Assembly: GCA_020543525.1 (NCBI GenBank)
Contig: JAHYIO010000031.1
Location: forward strand, 1,860,001 to 1,924,000
Direction of reading: 5' to 3'
Length of the DNA stretch: 64,000 nucleotides
DNA from: Coriolopsis trogii
Taxonomy: Eukaryota; Basidiomycota; Agaricomycetes; Polyporales; Polyporaceae
This document shows positions 12,603 through 24,449 of the stretch, in pieces. The position numbers were made by a program, and so were the translations under genes. Within the stretch, counting starts at the first letter, position 1. Every line of letters starts with the position of its first letter. The notes below the pieces were generated by a model. The model was not told where the DNA came from and did no database searches. It was given only the letters and a program-made list of their open reading frames with translations.

Positions 12603-12795
12603 TGTGCTTCAGTCGAACACGACGGCCGCGACGGTCACGGATGAGGTGAGAAGAGGGTCCGATTCGCCCTTCACAGTGCCGCGCGCCTCGACTTCGCACA
12701 TGCAGCCACGGGCCACGACGGACCTACCACTATTGACGCACCTTCGTTCGCATAGCGGCCACCCACTCTCGTCAACACCCCCATGACATTGCAAG
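12603..12795. promoter_or_regulatory. divergent promoter, F-box gene and amino-acid transporter
   Basis: The minus-strand F-box ATG (12602) and the plus-strand transporter ATG (12796) are 193 nt apart, so this interval must hold both core promoters. No specific factor site can be named. It contains a CGGCCGCGACGG GC-rich stretch and a CACCCACTCTCGTC pyrimidine stretch close to the transporter start. Confidence 0.6.
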
Positions 12796-14921
12796 ATGCT
12801 CGGTAGATCCAGCAGAACGCGCGGACGCGACGAAGAGGGCGGTGTGAGCGAACCATTGCTCAACGGCTCGGATGAAGACCTCCCGGCGCGTGAGCACCTC
12901 AACAATGACGTGCTCTTCTCTTTGGGCGATGGGGACGACGATGAACACGAAGAGGAGCTTCTAGAGGAGGTAGATGGACATGCGAATCCTGGGAGGCCGA
13001 CTGTGCGGTTTCAAGAGGACGTGCAAGTGATTGCACCTCCGCTTCGATCGACATTCCAAAGTCGAGAGACTGGTGAGTAAGTCCCCGGTCCGCATACTAT
13101 CCACAACACATATGATTCAACACCCATCCTCCACAGAATTTGATTTGGACACGGACGACTTGGATGGCATCGCCCTTTCTCAGTTGCAAACGAGTCGGCA
13201 GGAGGGGAGAGGACGCGGCGGTCGCAGCCGCGAACAGTCCATGCCGCTGCTCGTAGGTTTGTTGGATGCTTCTACGGTCCACCGAAGTACCGATGGTCCA
13301 GAGGACGGGCACCTTCAGCCGAGAGTAGACTTGGAGGAACTAGCAGCCAAGAGGACCGCGGGGGGAGGCATGTTGGACTCGGTCGCGAACATGGCGAACT
13401 CGATCTTGGGCGCAGGTGTGTATCCCAACTATGGCCCGCCCTACCGTTTGTCTGATTGTTTTGCTCTCAGGAATCATTGGTAAGTCATCTTTTGACTCTG
13501 AGGGTGCGTCTGCCCACTCGGAGAACATTTAGGCCTTCCCTATGCGGTGCGACAAGCTGGCTTCTTCACTGGACTTTTCTTGCTAGTTGTTCTGTGCGGC
13601 GTCACAGACTGGACAATCCGTCTTATCGTTGTCAATGCCAAGTTGAGCGGTCAAAACTCATACATTGGAATCATGAACCACTGTTTCGGCCCGAGTGGAC
13701 GAGCAGCGGTATCCTTCTTCCAATTCGCTTTCGCATTCGGAGGTGCGTCTTAACTACTTCTTACTATCCCATCTTACGAATGGCATTCAGGAATGTGTGC
13801 ATTCGGGATTATCATTGGTGTGTACATCCTCGCATAACCCAGTCAAAGTACCAGATACTCACAACTTACAGGTGACACAATACCCCACGTCATTCGCTCA
13901 ATATTTCCCCAACTTTGGAAAATACCCGTACTCTCTCTACTTGCCAATCGGCAGTTCGTCATTGCCCTGTGCACTATATGTGTCTCGTACCCGCTCTCCC
14001 TCTATCGCGACATTCACAAACTTTCGCGAGCATCGGGCCTGGCACTTATAGGTATGATGATCATCGTGATCTCGGTCCTCGTCGAGGGCCCTCAGGTCAC
14101 TCCAGACCTGAAAGGCGATCCGAGCGCCCGCTTCACGTTCTTGGGTAATGGGGTCTTCCAAGCTATTGGCGTCATGAGCTTTGCCTTTGTCTGTCATCAC
14201 AACTCGCTGCTGATCTATGGGAGCTTGCGGACTCCGACAATGGATCGGTTCAACAAGGTCACTCACATCTCGACCGCCATCTCGCTCGTCGCGTGCTGTA
14301 CTCTCGCCATCTCCGCATACCTCGTCTTCACGGATAAGACCTACGGCAACATCCTCAACAACTTTGGTCCTGTAAGTACTGAGGGTACTGACCTCCACGC
14401 GCTCGCTCAGGACTGACGGGCATGCGTACAGAACGATACCCTTATCAATGTTGCGCGGTTCTGCTTTGGGTTGAACATGTTCACGACCTTGCCGCTAGAG
14501 CTCTTCGTATGTCGCGAAGTTATCGAACAGTACTTCTTCGACAACGAGCCGTTCCATCTGCAACGCCACGTGTTCTTCACCACCGCAATCCTCGCCTCTG
14601 CCATGATCAGTACGTGCCCCCACCCTCTGGTCTTCATCTCATGTCCTCTCTCGTACTGACGGCCACACAGTCTCCCTGGTCACTTGCGACCTGGGGGTCA
14701 TGCTAGAAATCACGGGCGGGGCCTCAGCCACCGCGCTCGCGTTCATCTTCCCGGCCATGTGCTACATCAAGCTCGCCAACCCCCGCGCGCCGTTGTACTC
14801 GCGCGCGAAGCTGCCCGCGGTGATCTGCGCGGCGTTCGGGGTCGTCGTCCTCTGCATCTCGCTCTTCCTCGCCCTCGGCAAGGCATGGACGCCCGCGGGC
14901 AGTGCCACGATCTGCATATAG
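12796..14921 (+). CDS. vacuolar-type amino acid transporter (AAAP/AVT family)
   Basis: Exons 12796-13072, 13137-13415, 13471-13479, 13533-13742, 13791-13817, 13872-14371, 14432-14609 and 14671-14921 give 576 residues. About 180 N-terminal residues are acidic and disordered. Then follow about eleven hydrophobic segments of the amino-acid/auxin permease fold, beginning with SVANMANSILGAGIIGLPYA, the diagnostic first helix. Members such as yeast AVT5/6/7 and animal SLC38 move neutral or cationic amino acids across vacuolar or lysosomal membranes by proton or sodium coupling. Substrate and direction are not readable here. Exon 3 is 9 nt and exon 5 is 27 nt; without the 9-nt exon the conserved GAGIIGLP motif is lost. 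The long acidic N-terminus resembles fungal vacuolar members. Confidence 0.95.
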
Positions 14922-15286
14922 TCGGGTGCTCCGGCGTATACCTCGCTTTTCCTCTCATCGCTCTCCAGTCTCCAGTCTTGGGTTTGGTTTGCAGGGCTCA
15001 TACCTGGACACTCTTCCTCTTCCATGCCACTGGGGATCACGTACCCTACACATCGCCAGACTTAACTTATCCCTTCTGTCTTTCTTCAGACACTACTTAC
15101 CACGCACGCGTACGCGCACATATCGGACTCGTCGCCCACCCTACGCATACGCACCCGCGGACATGGTTCTATAGCAGCATTATTTGTACACCAGAATACA
15201 TATATAATATCGTGGTCCCGGGACCCCAATCCCAATCCCAATCCCAGTCCCAACCCCGATCCCCGGCCCCCAAGCCTCTCCCGGAA
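14922..15286. other. convergent intergenic region
   Basis: 365 nt between the 3' ends of the transporter (+) and the phosphomevalonate kinase gene (-). No coding frame. It should contain both polyadenylation regions and includes the hexamer repeat at 15225-15254. Confidence 0.6.
15225..15254. repeat. hexanucleotide repeat CCCAAT-type
   Basis: Five consecutive hexamers: three CCCAAT, then CCCAGT and CCCAAC. The tract sits between two convergent genes. It is not the fungal telomere repeat (TTAGGG), so it is best read as a simple sequence repeat. Confidence 0.85.
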
Positions 15287-17457
15287 TCACTGCTCGCTTA
15301 CGATCGCCTCCAAGCCCTCCACCTCCCCCCAGCGCTCCACCCTGATCCCCTTCGTCGCGCTCTCGGCCGCGAGGAGGGGACAGACGTCGAGGGCCTTGTA
15401 CGTGCTCCACACGCGCTCGACGCGCGCCGCGGGGCGCTCCTCGTCCGCGCAGTTGGCCGGGTCGCAGACGAGGAGCCAGACGGCGTCGTAGCCGCCCGCG
15501 CCGGGGACGCCGCCGCCGACGACGCCGGCGACGGAGACGCAGGCGTCGAGGAGCGCGGTCTGTTCGGGGGGCTCGATGGGGACGGCGGAGAGGGTGCCCA
15601 TGCGGCGCATGTTGGCGCGGATGTCCTGTGTGGGTGTGTTTTGGCGGGGGGTGGCAGGTGTGTCAGTCGGGATGGTTGAGGGCGAGGGAGAAGGAGAGAC
15701 AGACCTCGGTTGTTTGGTGGGCGTCGACGAAGCCTTCGATCACCCGCTTGAAGTCGGCGTGGTTCTCGTTTCCTGTGATGTTCGGGTTCGCGAGCCACTG
15801 CGTTCGACGGAGAATGCACATAGACGTAGACCGGCGCGTCAGCAGCGCCGTCACAGCGCTTTGACCTCGATGTGTGTGTGAGAGAGAGAGAGACGCACCT
15901 GCAGGCTCTGGATGGTCGAGATGTACTTGACCGCTTTACGGTACGCGACCGGGTTATCGGCCTCCATCTTCGTGAGCGCGTTCACGGTCGCGCTGAGCTT
16001 CTTGTTGAGCGCCCAGATGGTGTCCCAGAGCGCCTTGGCCTCCTCTGGGTTCTCCTTCCGCCACTTGAGGACCTTGCCGACGAGCGAGGGCGTGTCGGAG
16101 CCGGCGTCGACGTCTGCGAGCATGAGGCGCGTCTGTGGGGGGAGCTTGAAGGGCTCGACGTGGTACGTCCACGCCGGATTTGAGGGAGAGAGGATGGGGT
16201 GTAAAGGCATGTTCTGCGTTCGTTCGCGTGCAAGACGTGTATCAGGTCAGTCGGTCGTCAGCTCCAGCACAGCATGAGCGCAATGAAAACGGCGCACGCA
16301 CCACGCCGTCGTCCTTCATGAGCGGCTCGATGACCGCGGGGTCGAAGCGCGTGTACAGCTGGCTGCCAAAGACGGCGGCAGACACGTCGAAGCCGCTGCC
16401 GACCTTGCCCTGGGCGAGACAGTGGACGTACTGGGCGAGGTTGTGGGCGAGTTTGCGGCCGTCGCTCGCGCTCTCCGTGCCGCCCTCGGTCGCGAACGCG
16501 TCTGGGGGGATGACGGCGAGGTGGAGGAGGAGGGCGGAGACGAGGGAGGTGATGAGCGCGGCGGACGAGCCGAGGCCGGTTTTGTGGACGTCGGCGAGTC
16601 GGACGCCGGTCTTGCTGAACGGGGCGAGTTTGGCGAGGGAGTCCATCGTCGGAGGGAGGGACTGTGCGGCGAGCTGGAGTGTGCGTTCATTAGTTTGCGG
16701 ATACGGCAAGTTCAGTTCTTGGCCGTGTGGGGGAGGGACTATATGTTGTCCGCATTTGGCACCCAACGCTGTTTAGGAAGCGACGGCCTTCGCTGCACAG
16801 GCGCCCATCGGAGGCAGGAATAGGGAGGCGCATGCCTTGCCCTCGCAGCGATGATCTGTAGTCATGATGCTGATGCTCACCTGCGCGCGTTGGGAATAGA
16901 AGTCGTTGTCGCCAACTATGGTAATGTCCAGGCCGCGCCCGAGCGCGTTCTGCAGCGTGCCCGCGCTCTTGAGCTCGGTCGCGAGCGCGAGGGTGCGCTG
17001 GAGAGCGAGATGGACGAATTTGTTCTTGGTAGACGCCGCATTCGCACTGGTACGATTCAGAGCACAAAATCATCGTGAGCGGATGACGTCGCACGATAAT
17101 GGAGACGGAGAGCATGGACAGATGGCGTCGCGCACTGAGGCGTCTGTGTATGTGGAAGAGAGGAGACACGCACTTGTCGGCGACGTGCTCGACGCGGACG
17201 GTGTCGGGACCGTCAAACTGGACGAAATAGAGCCAGGACGCGTCCAGGAACTGTGGGGATCTCACGCGGATCTGGATCGGGCCATCGGAGCCTGGAGGCG
17301 CGGGAGGTTCGGCGAGGGTGTCGACGACGGTGTAGAAGCGCGAGGAGGTGGAGACGACGACGGCGCCGGAGTAGGCGGGGTCGAGGACGAGGTATCCGCC
17401 TGCGACGAAGACCTTGCCGGGCGAGGAGACGACTGTCGGGGCGGAGGACTTGGACAT
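15287..17457 (-). CDS. ERG8: phosphomevalonate kinase
   Basis: Exons 17174-17457, 16881-17046, 16302-16673, 15899-16213, 15705-15797 and 15287-15625 give 522 residues. The enzyme phosphorylates mevalonate 5-phosphate to the diphosphate with ATP in the mevalonate route to ergosterol and other isoprenoids. It is a GHMP kinase: the N-terminal SSPGKVFVAGGYLVL segment, the ATP-binding DVHKTGLGSSAAL loop (about 178-189), the KVGSGFDVSAAVFGS segment after it, and the C-terminal glycine motif GVVGGGVPGAGGYDAVWLL all match fungal Erg8. Length fits the family (yeast about 450 residues, basidiomycetes somewhat longer). The enzyme should be cytosolic or peroxisome-associated. The donor of the intron at 15798-15898 is followed by a CT/CA dinucleotide tract, seen as TGTGTGTGAGAGAGAG on the plus strand. 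Confidence 0.96.
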
Positions 17458-18662
17458 GGGGGAGGAAGACAGGCGGGGATCGGGAGGGAATCTGACGATC
17501 GTGGCTGGGCTTTATCGCCCTCGTCGGCGCTCCTACACCGCCTGCGTCTTGCCTCCGTCGTCTGTGTGCGTGCAGTCCCCAGCCGCCACGGTCGGTCGCT
17601 GTCCTAGTGGAACACGGTCACAAGAAACTTCCACTGACGCCTACCGGTGCAGCGATGGAGGTTAATTTCCCAACTCAGGATCCGTACAGCGGTGACGCCG
17701 ACTTTACTACTCGACAATTAAACGATGGTCGTGTTGTATCCATTTCACTCACTGGGCATTCAGTGCTGTGAGTTCTTTTTGTGCCTGCTGCCCACTGCTA
17801 CTTCTACTGGCCGGCGTATTAACAGGGCTCGCTAGCATCACCTCCGGCTCGGCGTCCCCACAAGAAGACACGACGACACCTCTCAGACACCTGCCACCGG
17901 CGATCGCAGTCCCTGGCGCCAGGGCAAAACACCAGGAGGTCAACGATCGCCCTGCCTATGACGAAAGAAACCACCACGATGCATCAAGCGAGCCACCAAG
18001 CGCTCCCACTCCAGCCCACTCTAATAACCTGTCCCAACGTCAGGGAAGTTCTCAAGAACACCATCAGGCACGGTCGGCCTGCTGTTGTCCACCGGGGTTC
18101 CGGACGTGTCGTTGCCGTCGGCCGCGCACACCTCAACACCCCCACGTCTCCATGTTCGGTGCGGCCCCAGTCCGATCAAGGTCGAATCCCCCGGGTTCGG
18201 AGGAAACGAGAAAAGCCAGATCCAGATGTTCATATATCACCGCAGCCGTTGACAATTGAGAGCGGCCTATGGGACTCGAGCGATGATGAACAAACGTCGC
18301 GCTCGGGACGTGCGCATGACTGCCTGTGCTCCCCGATGCGGGCGGAATGTCCTTTTACTTACGGAATAGCCGCGCCAACTCGGGGCTCGACCCGGGAGAC
18401 CACCGTGTTCGTGACTGACGTGCCCGCGGGTGCTGTGGTCTTCCAAGGTCGAAGAGTGGCAGTAGGGCGCAATACCGCATTGTGACCCACGAAAGAACCC
18501 ACACGGCCGTCTCACAAGCTCTCATTTCGCGAAAGATTTGAAAGAGAACAGAGAGGGACGGCATCCCAGTGGGCGCACAGGGAAGAAGACAAAATAATTT
18601 TCTACAGGCTCTAGAAACCGGACTTGGAAGAAGAAGACCGGGGGAGGACGTGCGTCAGTCAG
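17458..18662. other. gap with weak plus-strand ORF, no supported gene
   Basis: About 1.2 kb. The first few hundred bases should carry the ERG8 promoter. A plus-strand open frame (17958-18485, 175 codons) contains protein-like patches such as VREVLKNTIRHGRPAVVHRG, but composition is mixed, no family is recognised and no spliced partner was found. I treat it as unproven. Confidence 0.4.
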
Positions 18663-20022
18663 TCAGTCTTCTCCCGCGACCGCGTTGGCGACGACGACCG
18701 GCTCCGGTCGGTCGGCGCTGGCGACTGCTGCGCCCACTGGCAGTGGGAACGTCCAGCTGTGGAAGGCCTCGTCGGACGCGTACCACGCCGCCGGACGGCC
18801 GTCTTCCGGCGCTGGAAGCTCGTCGTCCAACTGTGTACAAGGCCGCACGCGGACGCACGCGGGCGCGCAGGTGAAGTTGCATATGCATATGATGGCGCGG
18901 AGATGGTGTGGTCGGATCCATCGTTCATCACGCGTGTGCGTTTGGGGACGAAAGAGCATGTGAAGACGAGCGAGCGCGCGTGAGCAGAAAGAAGAAGAAG
19001 AGGAGGAGGAAGACAAAGGGACAGAAGGGCGTATAAGCAAGGACGGTTGAGTGGACGTACCGCGGGCCAGTAGCCGAGCGCGGGCGGGACCGCGCTCCAG
19101 TCGACTAGGTTGAGCGCCTTGGCGAGGTAGCTGCCGTCATCGCCATCATCGCTGTCGGACAGGGAGCCGCCGCGCTCCCGGGCACGGGCGGGGATGTGGA
19201 CTCCGAAGACGTGGCGAGGTGGACGAGGGGGGGTAGCCGTGCTGCCGGGCGAGATGGCGCCTGTGAGCGAGGACACGGCGGCAGAGGGGGAATAGGTCGC
19301 GGGAAGTGGTGGGTCCCAGTGGGCGAGGGGAGAGCCGTGTTGGGGCAGGACGCGTTCGCGGAGGCCGGGATGTCGCCTGCGATAGGGCATGCCGTAGTTA
19401 GGCTGTATGTGCTTTCGTGGCCTTCTGCGTGGTCCAGACGAACGTTGCGGTGCGGTTGCTCTCCCGAGCAGGTCTGGGCGAACAAGCTTCTCTACATCCT
19501 GGTTTGTGTCGGGATTCTGGTCGAGCGGTCAGGATACACACAACAAGAGCGTGCATCACACGTACACTACGTGTATGCGTGTTGTCAGATCGGAGTCCGC
19601 ACAGTGGTAGGGCTAGGCACACGAGGACAATCACGGCGGTGAACACAAATTGGTATTGATTTGCCACGGTATCTGTCTCGACGTCGACGCCAGAACCGTG
19701 GTGTACGAGGTTCTGCAGCATATAAGACACACGCGCCGAGTACCAAGGGTCGAGATCGCGCGTGTACGAAGGGCAGGAGGCTACCCACTCATTCGCTGAC
19801 GATGTCCCTGAATCTGAGCTAGCAAGGCTGGCCGATCGAAAGTCTCAATAGGTCAAATTGGCAACATGCAGAAACAAAGCGCGCCTACCTCATGACCTCC
19901 AGCAGTTTCGCACTCGCTGAAAGCATCGGTACGTGAAAGGGAGGCAACACATTGGCAGGTAAGGTTCGGAAGACGCCCATGACGGCGAAGAGACAGGTCA
20001 CAAGCAGGCTCGTCAAGAGCAT
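18663..20022 (-). CDS. probable small membrane-anchored protein, function unknown
   Basis: Model: exons 19889-20022, 19623-19827, 19061-19516 and 18663-18830, 320 residues, with phases closing throughout. The first ATG opens a hydrophobic signal or anchor segment (MLLTSLLVTCLFAVMGVF). The second exon carries the protein-like stretch NEWVASCPSYTRDLDPWYSA and ends in a second hydrophobic segment (VFTAVIVL). The third exon is Pro/Ser/Arg-rich and ends with LVDWSAVPPALGYWPA; the last contains AAWYASDEAFHSWTFPLPVG. I do not recognise the family. Introns are 61, 106 and 230 nt; the last is long and could hide another exon. The donor after VIVL would cut the hydrophobic segment, so retaining the next bases is possible. 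There is no homology-based support. Confidence 0.48.
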
Positions 20023-21473
20023 ACCGGGTATTGTGCAAAGTCGTAGCTTCAGCAATGTGGGTGTGGATTGCGGGTCTCCGACACGCCTGACTGGTTTTTG
20101 AAGAGCGTGGATCGCTCGCGCTAGGGAGTCGCTGCACCTTGGCGATTGACATCTATGACAACGAGACAATGGTACTGAGAAGCAAGCTCTGGGACAAACG
20201 TTGGATCTCCAGAGCCTTGGTGTCTCGATTCCCTTACATCCGCGGCCGGATTGCTAGATATGCAGGATCATCCTTTGTCGTGGCTCTTTCGCGAAGCGGC
20301 GCGATAGCAGGAAGGAGCCCACTCGAGTCTATAGCCAAAGAAGCAGCGCACGCAGCGAGCTCGCAGTACCCACACACCTTCTCGAGATAGAGTTCGTTCA
20401 GACAGACTCCGTGCCAGGCAGAGGGACAGACACAATTGAGAGCCTTGGGAGCCGCTCAACGCCACGCCGTAGAGAGGCGGAGAAATCCGAGTGTGACTGA
20501 CGCGTCAAGTCACGCGAAAGTATCGGCGCTAGTACGTAGCTCTGCTTGCCCTCCCCCACATCCTTGGACTTGGACTCGCTAGAATTCGTCGCGATTGGTG
20601 TCATGCCAGGTTGAATATTCTAGGTGCAGCTAGTCAACGCTATTGGGCGCGCAATGCAGCTTAGCTTGCCGATACCTCACTTCTCAGAACGGAACAGACA
20701 CGGCGACCGCTGGATCATATCGTGACTCAAGATCGCTGCTTCGACCCGCGAATGCCATGGCGCAATTTCTGGAAACACCGTCTGCACCCCGGTATTTGCC
20801 TCTTGCGCCTCGAGCTCGTAATGTTATCCCCGGATGGAACAAGGCTCGAATGACGCTGGTGGATATCGGGAGACAGTTAACGGATCGCATGAGTATGCAT
20901 TCGAAGGAATAGGTAAACGTGTGCCCTATGTTGTTATTCGTTGATCGTTGACCCCCTCATAGTTGTGTCAATGCCAAGACATAAGCTTGGGTCTACTCAC
21001 AGGTGTGATCCAAGGGTACTTACTGCTCCTGTCAGATTCGCGAATCGAGCTTATAGATGCTCTTCCCCATATGTGTCGTGGCGACATGGTTGGTGCTCGC
21101 AAGCGAGCCTAACCGGGGATTACAGCGTTTCGATGCGTCATACTATGCCATAATCAAGTTCATTCCTGGCGTTCCAGCGGCGAGCGCAGCATCTCACAAC
21201 GAGCGGATACGACGTTGGCTGGTACAGATAATGATGCTCGCGAAACGACCCTCACTCTTGCCCGCGGATACGATCATCGGAGGTGATAGTGACGCTTCCA
21301 GCACTTTGCAGCACCGCTACCGCCTAGAAAGGATGCTGGTAATAACTCAGTCATCCACTCCCTACTTATATCCTTCGACGGAGATGCACAATCTCCCATA
21401 TGTTTCTTCTTTTCCGGCCTCACCTTCTTGAGCCTATCATCCCCTACCTCCTATCTTTTGTCTGACGACAGAC
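20023..21473. other. intergenic, upstream of the ferric reductase gene
   Basis: About 1.45 kb between two divergent starts. No long or well-composed frame was found on either strand. It probably contains the promoter of the FRE-type reductase, a gene class usually controlled by iron-responsive GATA factors. I cannot point to a specific operator. Confidence 0.45.
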
Positions 21474-23905
21474 ATGTCGGCAGCCGACTCTGCGATCTGG
21501 TTTGCTCGCAACCAACTCTACACGAAGCAGATCTGGTGGTTTCTTTCTGCCTCCATCGGCTCTATCGCTCTTTGCCAGGGCCTCGCGTGGGTCGCTGGCA
21601 AGGCGTTCCCCCGGGTCTCTGCAAATGCACGATACGGAGAATCTGGAGCGCAGAGTGCCATTCGCAGCCGTCGTCGTAACTGGGGTCGTCTTCCACTCGC
21701 TCTTGTCAATTACTTTCGTGTCTTTGCGTTTCGACAGACGATAGACATCGGCCAAGCGATCAGCGTCACGTATGCAGAAGCATTGCTGACTATTGCATAT
21801 ATTGTCGCTATCTTCACATGGGAGTTTGTGAACAGTGAGTCTACTTGAGCTTCCACTGTACGCTTGCTGATACGGTGTCTTATTAGCAACCAATCTGGAG
21901 GGTTCGATGCTCGACTGGACGTACTGGTCTGGACGAGCTGGGGCACTCGCCGTGAGCCAGTTCCCCCTGATCACAGCCCTCGGGACCAAGAACAGCCTCA
22001 TAGCTTGTGAGTGCATGTCTTACGACGACATACATATCATGACTCAGTTCATCGTAGACGTAACCGGTATCAGCTTTGACAAGGTACGGATGGATAATTT
22101 GAGTAATCTATGGGGGGCTGACCGAGGCGCCAGCTGAACTTCATCCATCGCATGATGGCCCGCGTTACTTTCATACTACTTTGGATACACGCGGGTGCTA
22201 AGGTGCCTCACTTATGAACTTTGTTGCAGTGACTGAGCTGACCGACTCTACAGATAATGCAGTGAGCCCACTAGTATCCCTCAGATGGGTTTGCGCCGGA
22301 TGCTGATGCGTGTACAGTCTCCCACCAGCGTCCTACAATCTGTGGTTTGCTCGTGTCGGTCTCACAGCCATCACAGCATTCACCATCCTAATGCTCATTG
22401 CATTCCGTCCAATTCGTGCTCGCTTCTACGAACTTTTCTTCTTCACGCACTTCCTCATGGTCCTGTGCGTGTACTCTCGCGCCCGAACCCTAGCCTTCCA
22501 CTGACAAGCGCATACACCCAGGATCCTCCTCGTCGGCGCGTACTTCCACGCTACCCAGGCCGCCAACCTCGGCAAGTTTGTCTGGCCCTGCTTCCTCATC
22601 TGGGGCGCAGACCGCTTCGTCCGCCTCTTCCGTCTCGTCTACTACAACACCCATCTCTTCTCCGGTTCTCCAGCCGGGGGCGGTAGCGGCCTAGACGCGT
22701 CCGTCGAGCTGCTCTCCCCGCAGTTCGTCCGCCTCCGGCTCACACGCCCTCCGCAGTTCAAGTGGACCCCGGGCCAGGCGGCGTTCCTCGTCGTCCCCGG
22801 GGTGTCGCGCATCCCGTTCGAGGCGCACCCTTTCACGATCGCGAGCGTCGACTCGCGCTATCGCTTGACGGGGGGCGCGAAGAGGATGTATCAGATGGGC
22901 TCGATCGAATCCGAGGCGAGCTCGATGGTCGGGCCCGAGAGCCCAGTCGAGAAGCGGGCGGCGACGTATGGGGAGGAGGTGGAGTTTATGATCAACGTCA
23001 GGGAGGGCTTCACGAAGCGCCTTGCGGAGGCTGCTGGGCGGGGCGGAAAAGTTAGGGTGCTCGTGGATGGGCCGTATGGGTTCTCGCCGGATTTGAAGGA
23101 CGACGACACCGTCGTGCTCGTTGCTGGTGCGTGCCGTGGTCTGCTCTTTTGACGTGCTCGTAGGTATTGATGCACGATCTTAGGCGGTTCGGGTGTCTCG
23201 CTAGCCATTTCGACTTTTCTTGGAGTAGTTAGGTGAGGTGATAGTTGCGTACTGGCTGTCACTAGGTGCACTTACACCGCCTCTGTCGTCAGCGATGTAC
23301 AGAACGGCAGGAGCCGCTGCCGCAAAGTCGTGTTCGTCTGGTCCATTCGGAATCCCAGTGCGTATCCATAGCCATGCCACATTGCAATCCCGCATAGAGC
23401 GGATGCCTGACGTCCTGCCTGTCCAGAACAACTCGCATGGATCTCCAGTGCGCTCACCAACGCACTGGAACTCGCCCCACCCACAATCGAGATCGCGATC
23501 CGCATCTTCGTCACCGGCCGACCGAAGCTAGAGGAGCCACCTGAGTCTTTCCAGCACACGCCGGACACCATGGAGACAGTGTTCCCAGGTAGTGAGACTC
23601 CTACGACAACAGGCATGTCATTGCGGATGCTGGAGGACTTCCCCGCGGTGCAGATCGCCCCAGGGCGCCCAGACATCTCGAAACTGCTCAAGAACGAGGT
23701 TGCGATGGCTTCGGGCCGTCTGTCAGTCACAGGTACGGCTTGCGTATGCATTCGCGTATTTGGGTACTGACGTCGACCCACTCCAGTGTGCGGCTCTGCG
23801 GCGATCGCGAAGACGTGTAGAGAAGCGCTTCGATTGCCGTTCACAGCAACGCTCGATGGTGGACCGAGCGTGGTGTTGCATGTAGAGTCGTTTGGATATG
23901 CCTGA
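21474..23905 (+). CDS. FRE-type ferric/cupric chelate reductase
   Basis: Eleven exons (21474-21834, 21887-22006, 22058-22083, 22134-22202, 22254-22261, 22318-22464, 22522-23126, 23184-23232, 23266-23357, 23427-23732, 23787-23905) give 633 residues. Fungal FRE proteins sit in the plasma membrane and pass electrons from NADPH through FAD and two hemes to extracellular Fe(III) or Cu(II) before uptake. The membrane part has the expected histidine pairs: NFIHRMMARV and LLWIHAGAK on one helix, FFFTHFLMVL and VGAYFHAT on the next. The cytosolic part carries the FAD motif HPFTIAS (346-352), the NADPH motifs DGPYGF and AGGSGVS, and ends VLHVESFGYA. There is no signal peptide in the model. Exon 5 is 8 nt and restores the frame between two helices. 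The reductase neighbours a block of secreted enzymes. Confidence 0.96.
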
Positions 23906-24449
23906 TTATGAACTGCGTTTGCGTATTGGACTGCACTATTTCATAATGATACTTTCATTCCGTATAGTCAATGTTGTTTGCGCGAGTGTAACGCACCTCC
24001 GTGTCATTCAGTGTGTACCAGGGTTGCGCTCTATACCGTACTTGGTCTCGCCAGTGATGTGAATGACACGTTCAAGTTGATCACGAAGGCAGCTGTATGT
24101 GGGAGTGACCAGCGCGTTAGCCGCATGCGCCCGGGTCTCCCTGAATAGCGACCGGCACGGGACGCCGGGGAGGAAGTGGCCAAGGCTCTTGTTGTCCTCC
24201 TGGCTGTGCCTCCCACTCTCTTGCCTTTCCCCTTTCTCCAATCCAAGCCTTTTGCTCGTTACACGCGACTGGACGAGACAGAGCGCAGCAGCAGTGACGC
24301 AGGTGGGTGTTTACTCTCCGTGCTCGCCGTGTCGATCGCCGCGACTGACGCTGTGCACAGCTCTCTTGCCTGGGGACTCTACATTCAACCCATCTACGGG
24401 CAGGGCCCGCAGCGCGCAATCCCTTCTTCTTACCCGTCTACATCCAACC
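23906..24449. other. intergenic, FRE 3' flank and PL14 promoter
   Basis: About 540 nt between two plus-strand genes. A frame open through 24099-24449 is continuous with the PL14 coding frame but lacks family-like sequence upstream of the signal peptide, so I read it as 5' UTR or promoter. Confidence 0.5.

Noticed and set aside
15225..15254. Telomere-like or subtelomeric repeat
   Set aside because: The unit is CCCAAT rather than CCCTAA, occurs only five times and lies between ordinary housekeeping genes.
12796..17457. Secondary-metabolite cluster around phosphomevalonate kinase
   Set aside because: Only one mevalonate gene is present, with no terpene synthase, P450, PKS or NRPS nearby. ERG8 is a single-copy housekeeping gene.
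17958..18485. Plus-strand ORF of 175 codons upstream of ERG8
   Set aside because: It has patches of plausible sequence but mixed composition, no domain, no splice partner and no start context. The overlapping frame at 17768-18259 looks equally good, as expected of GC-rich noise.
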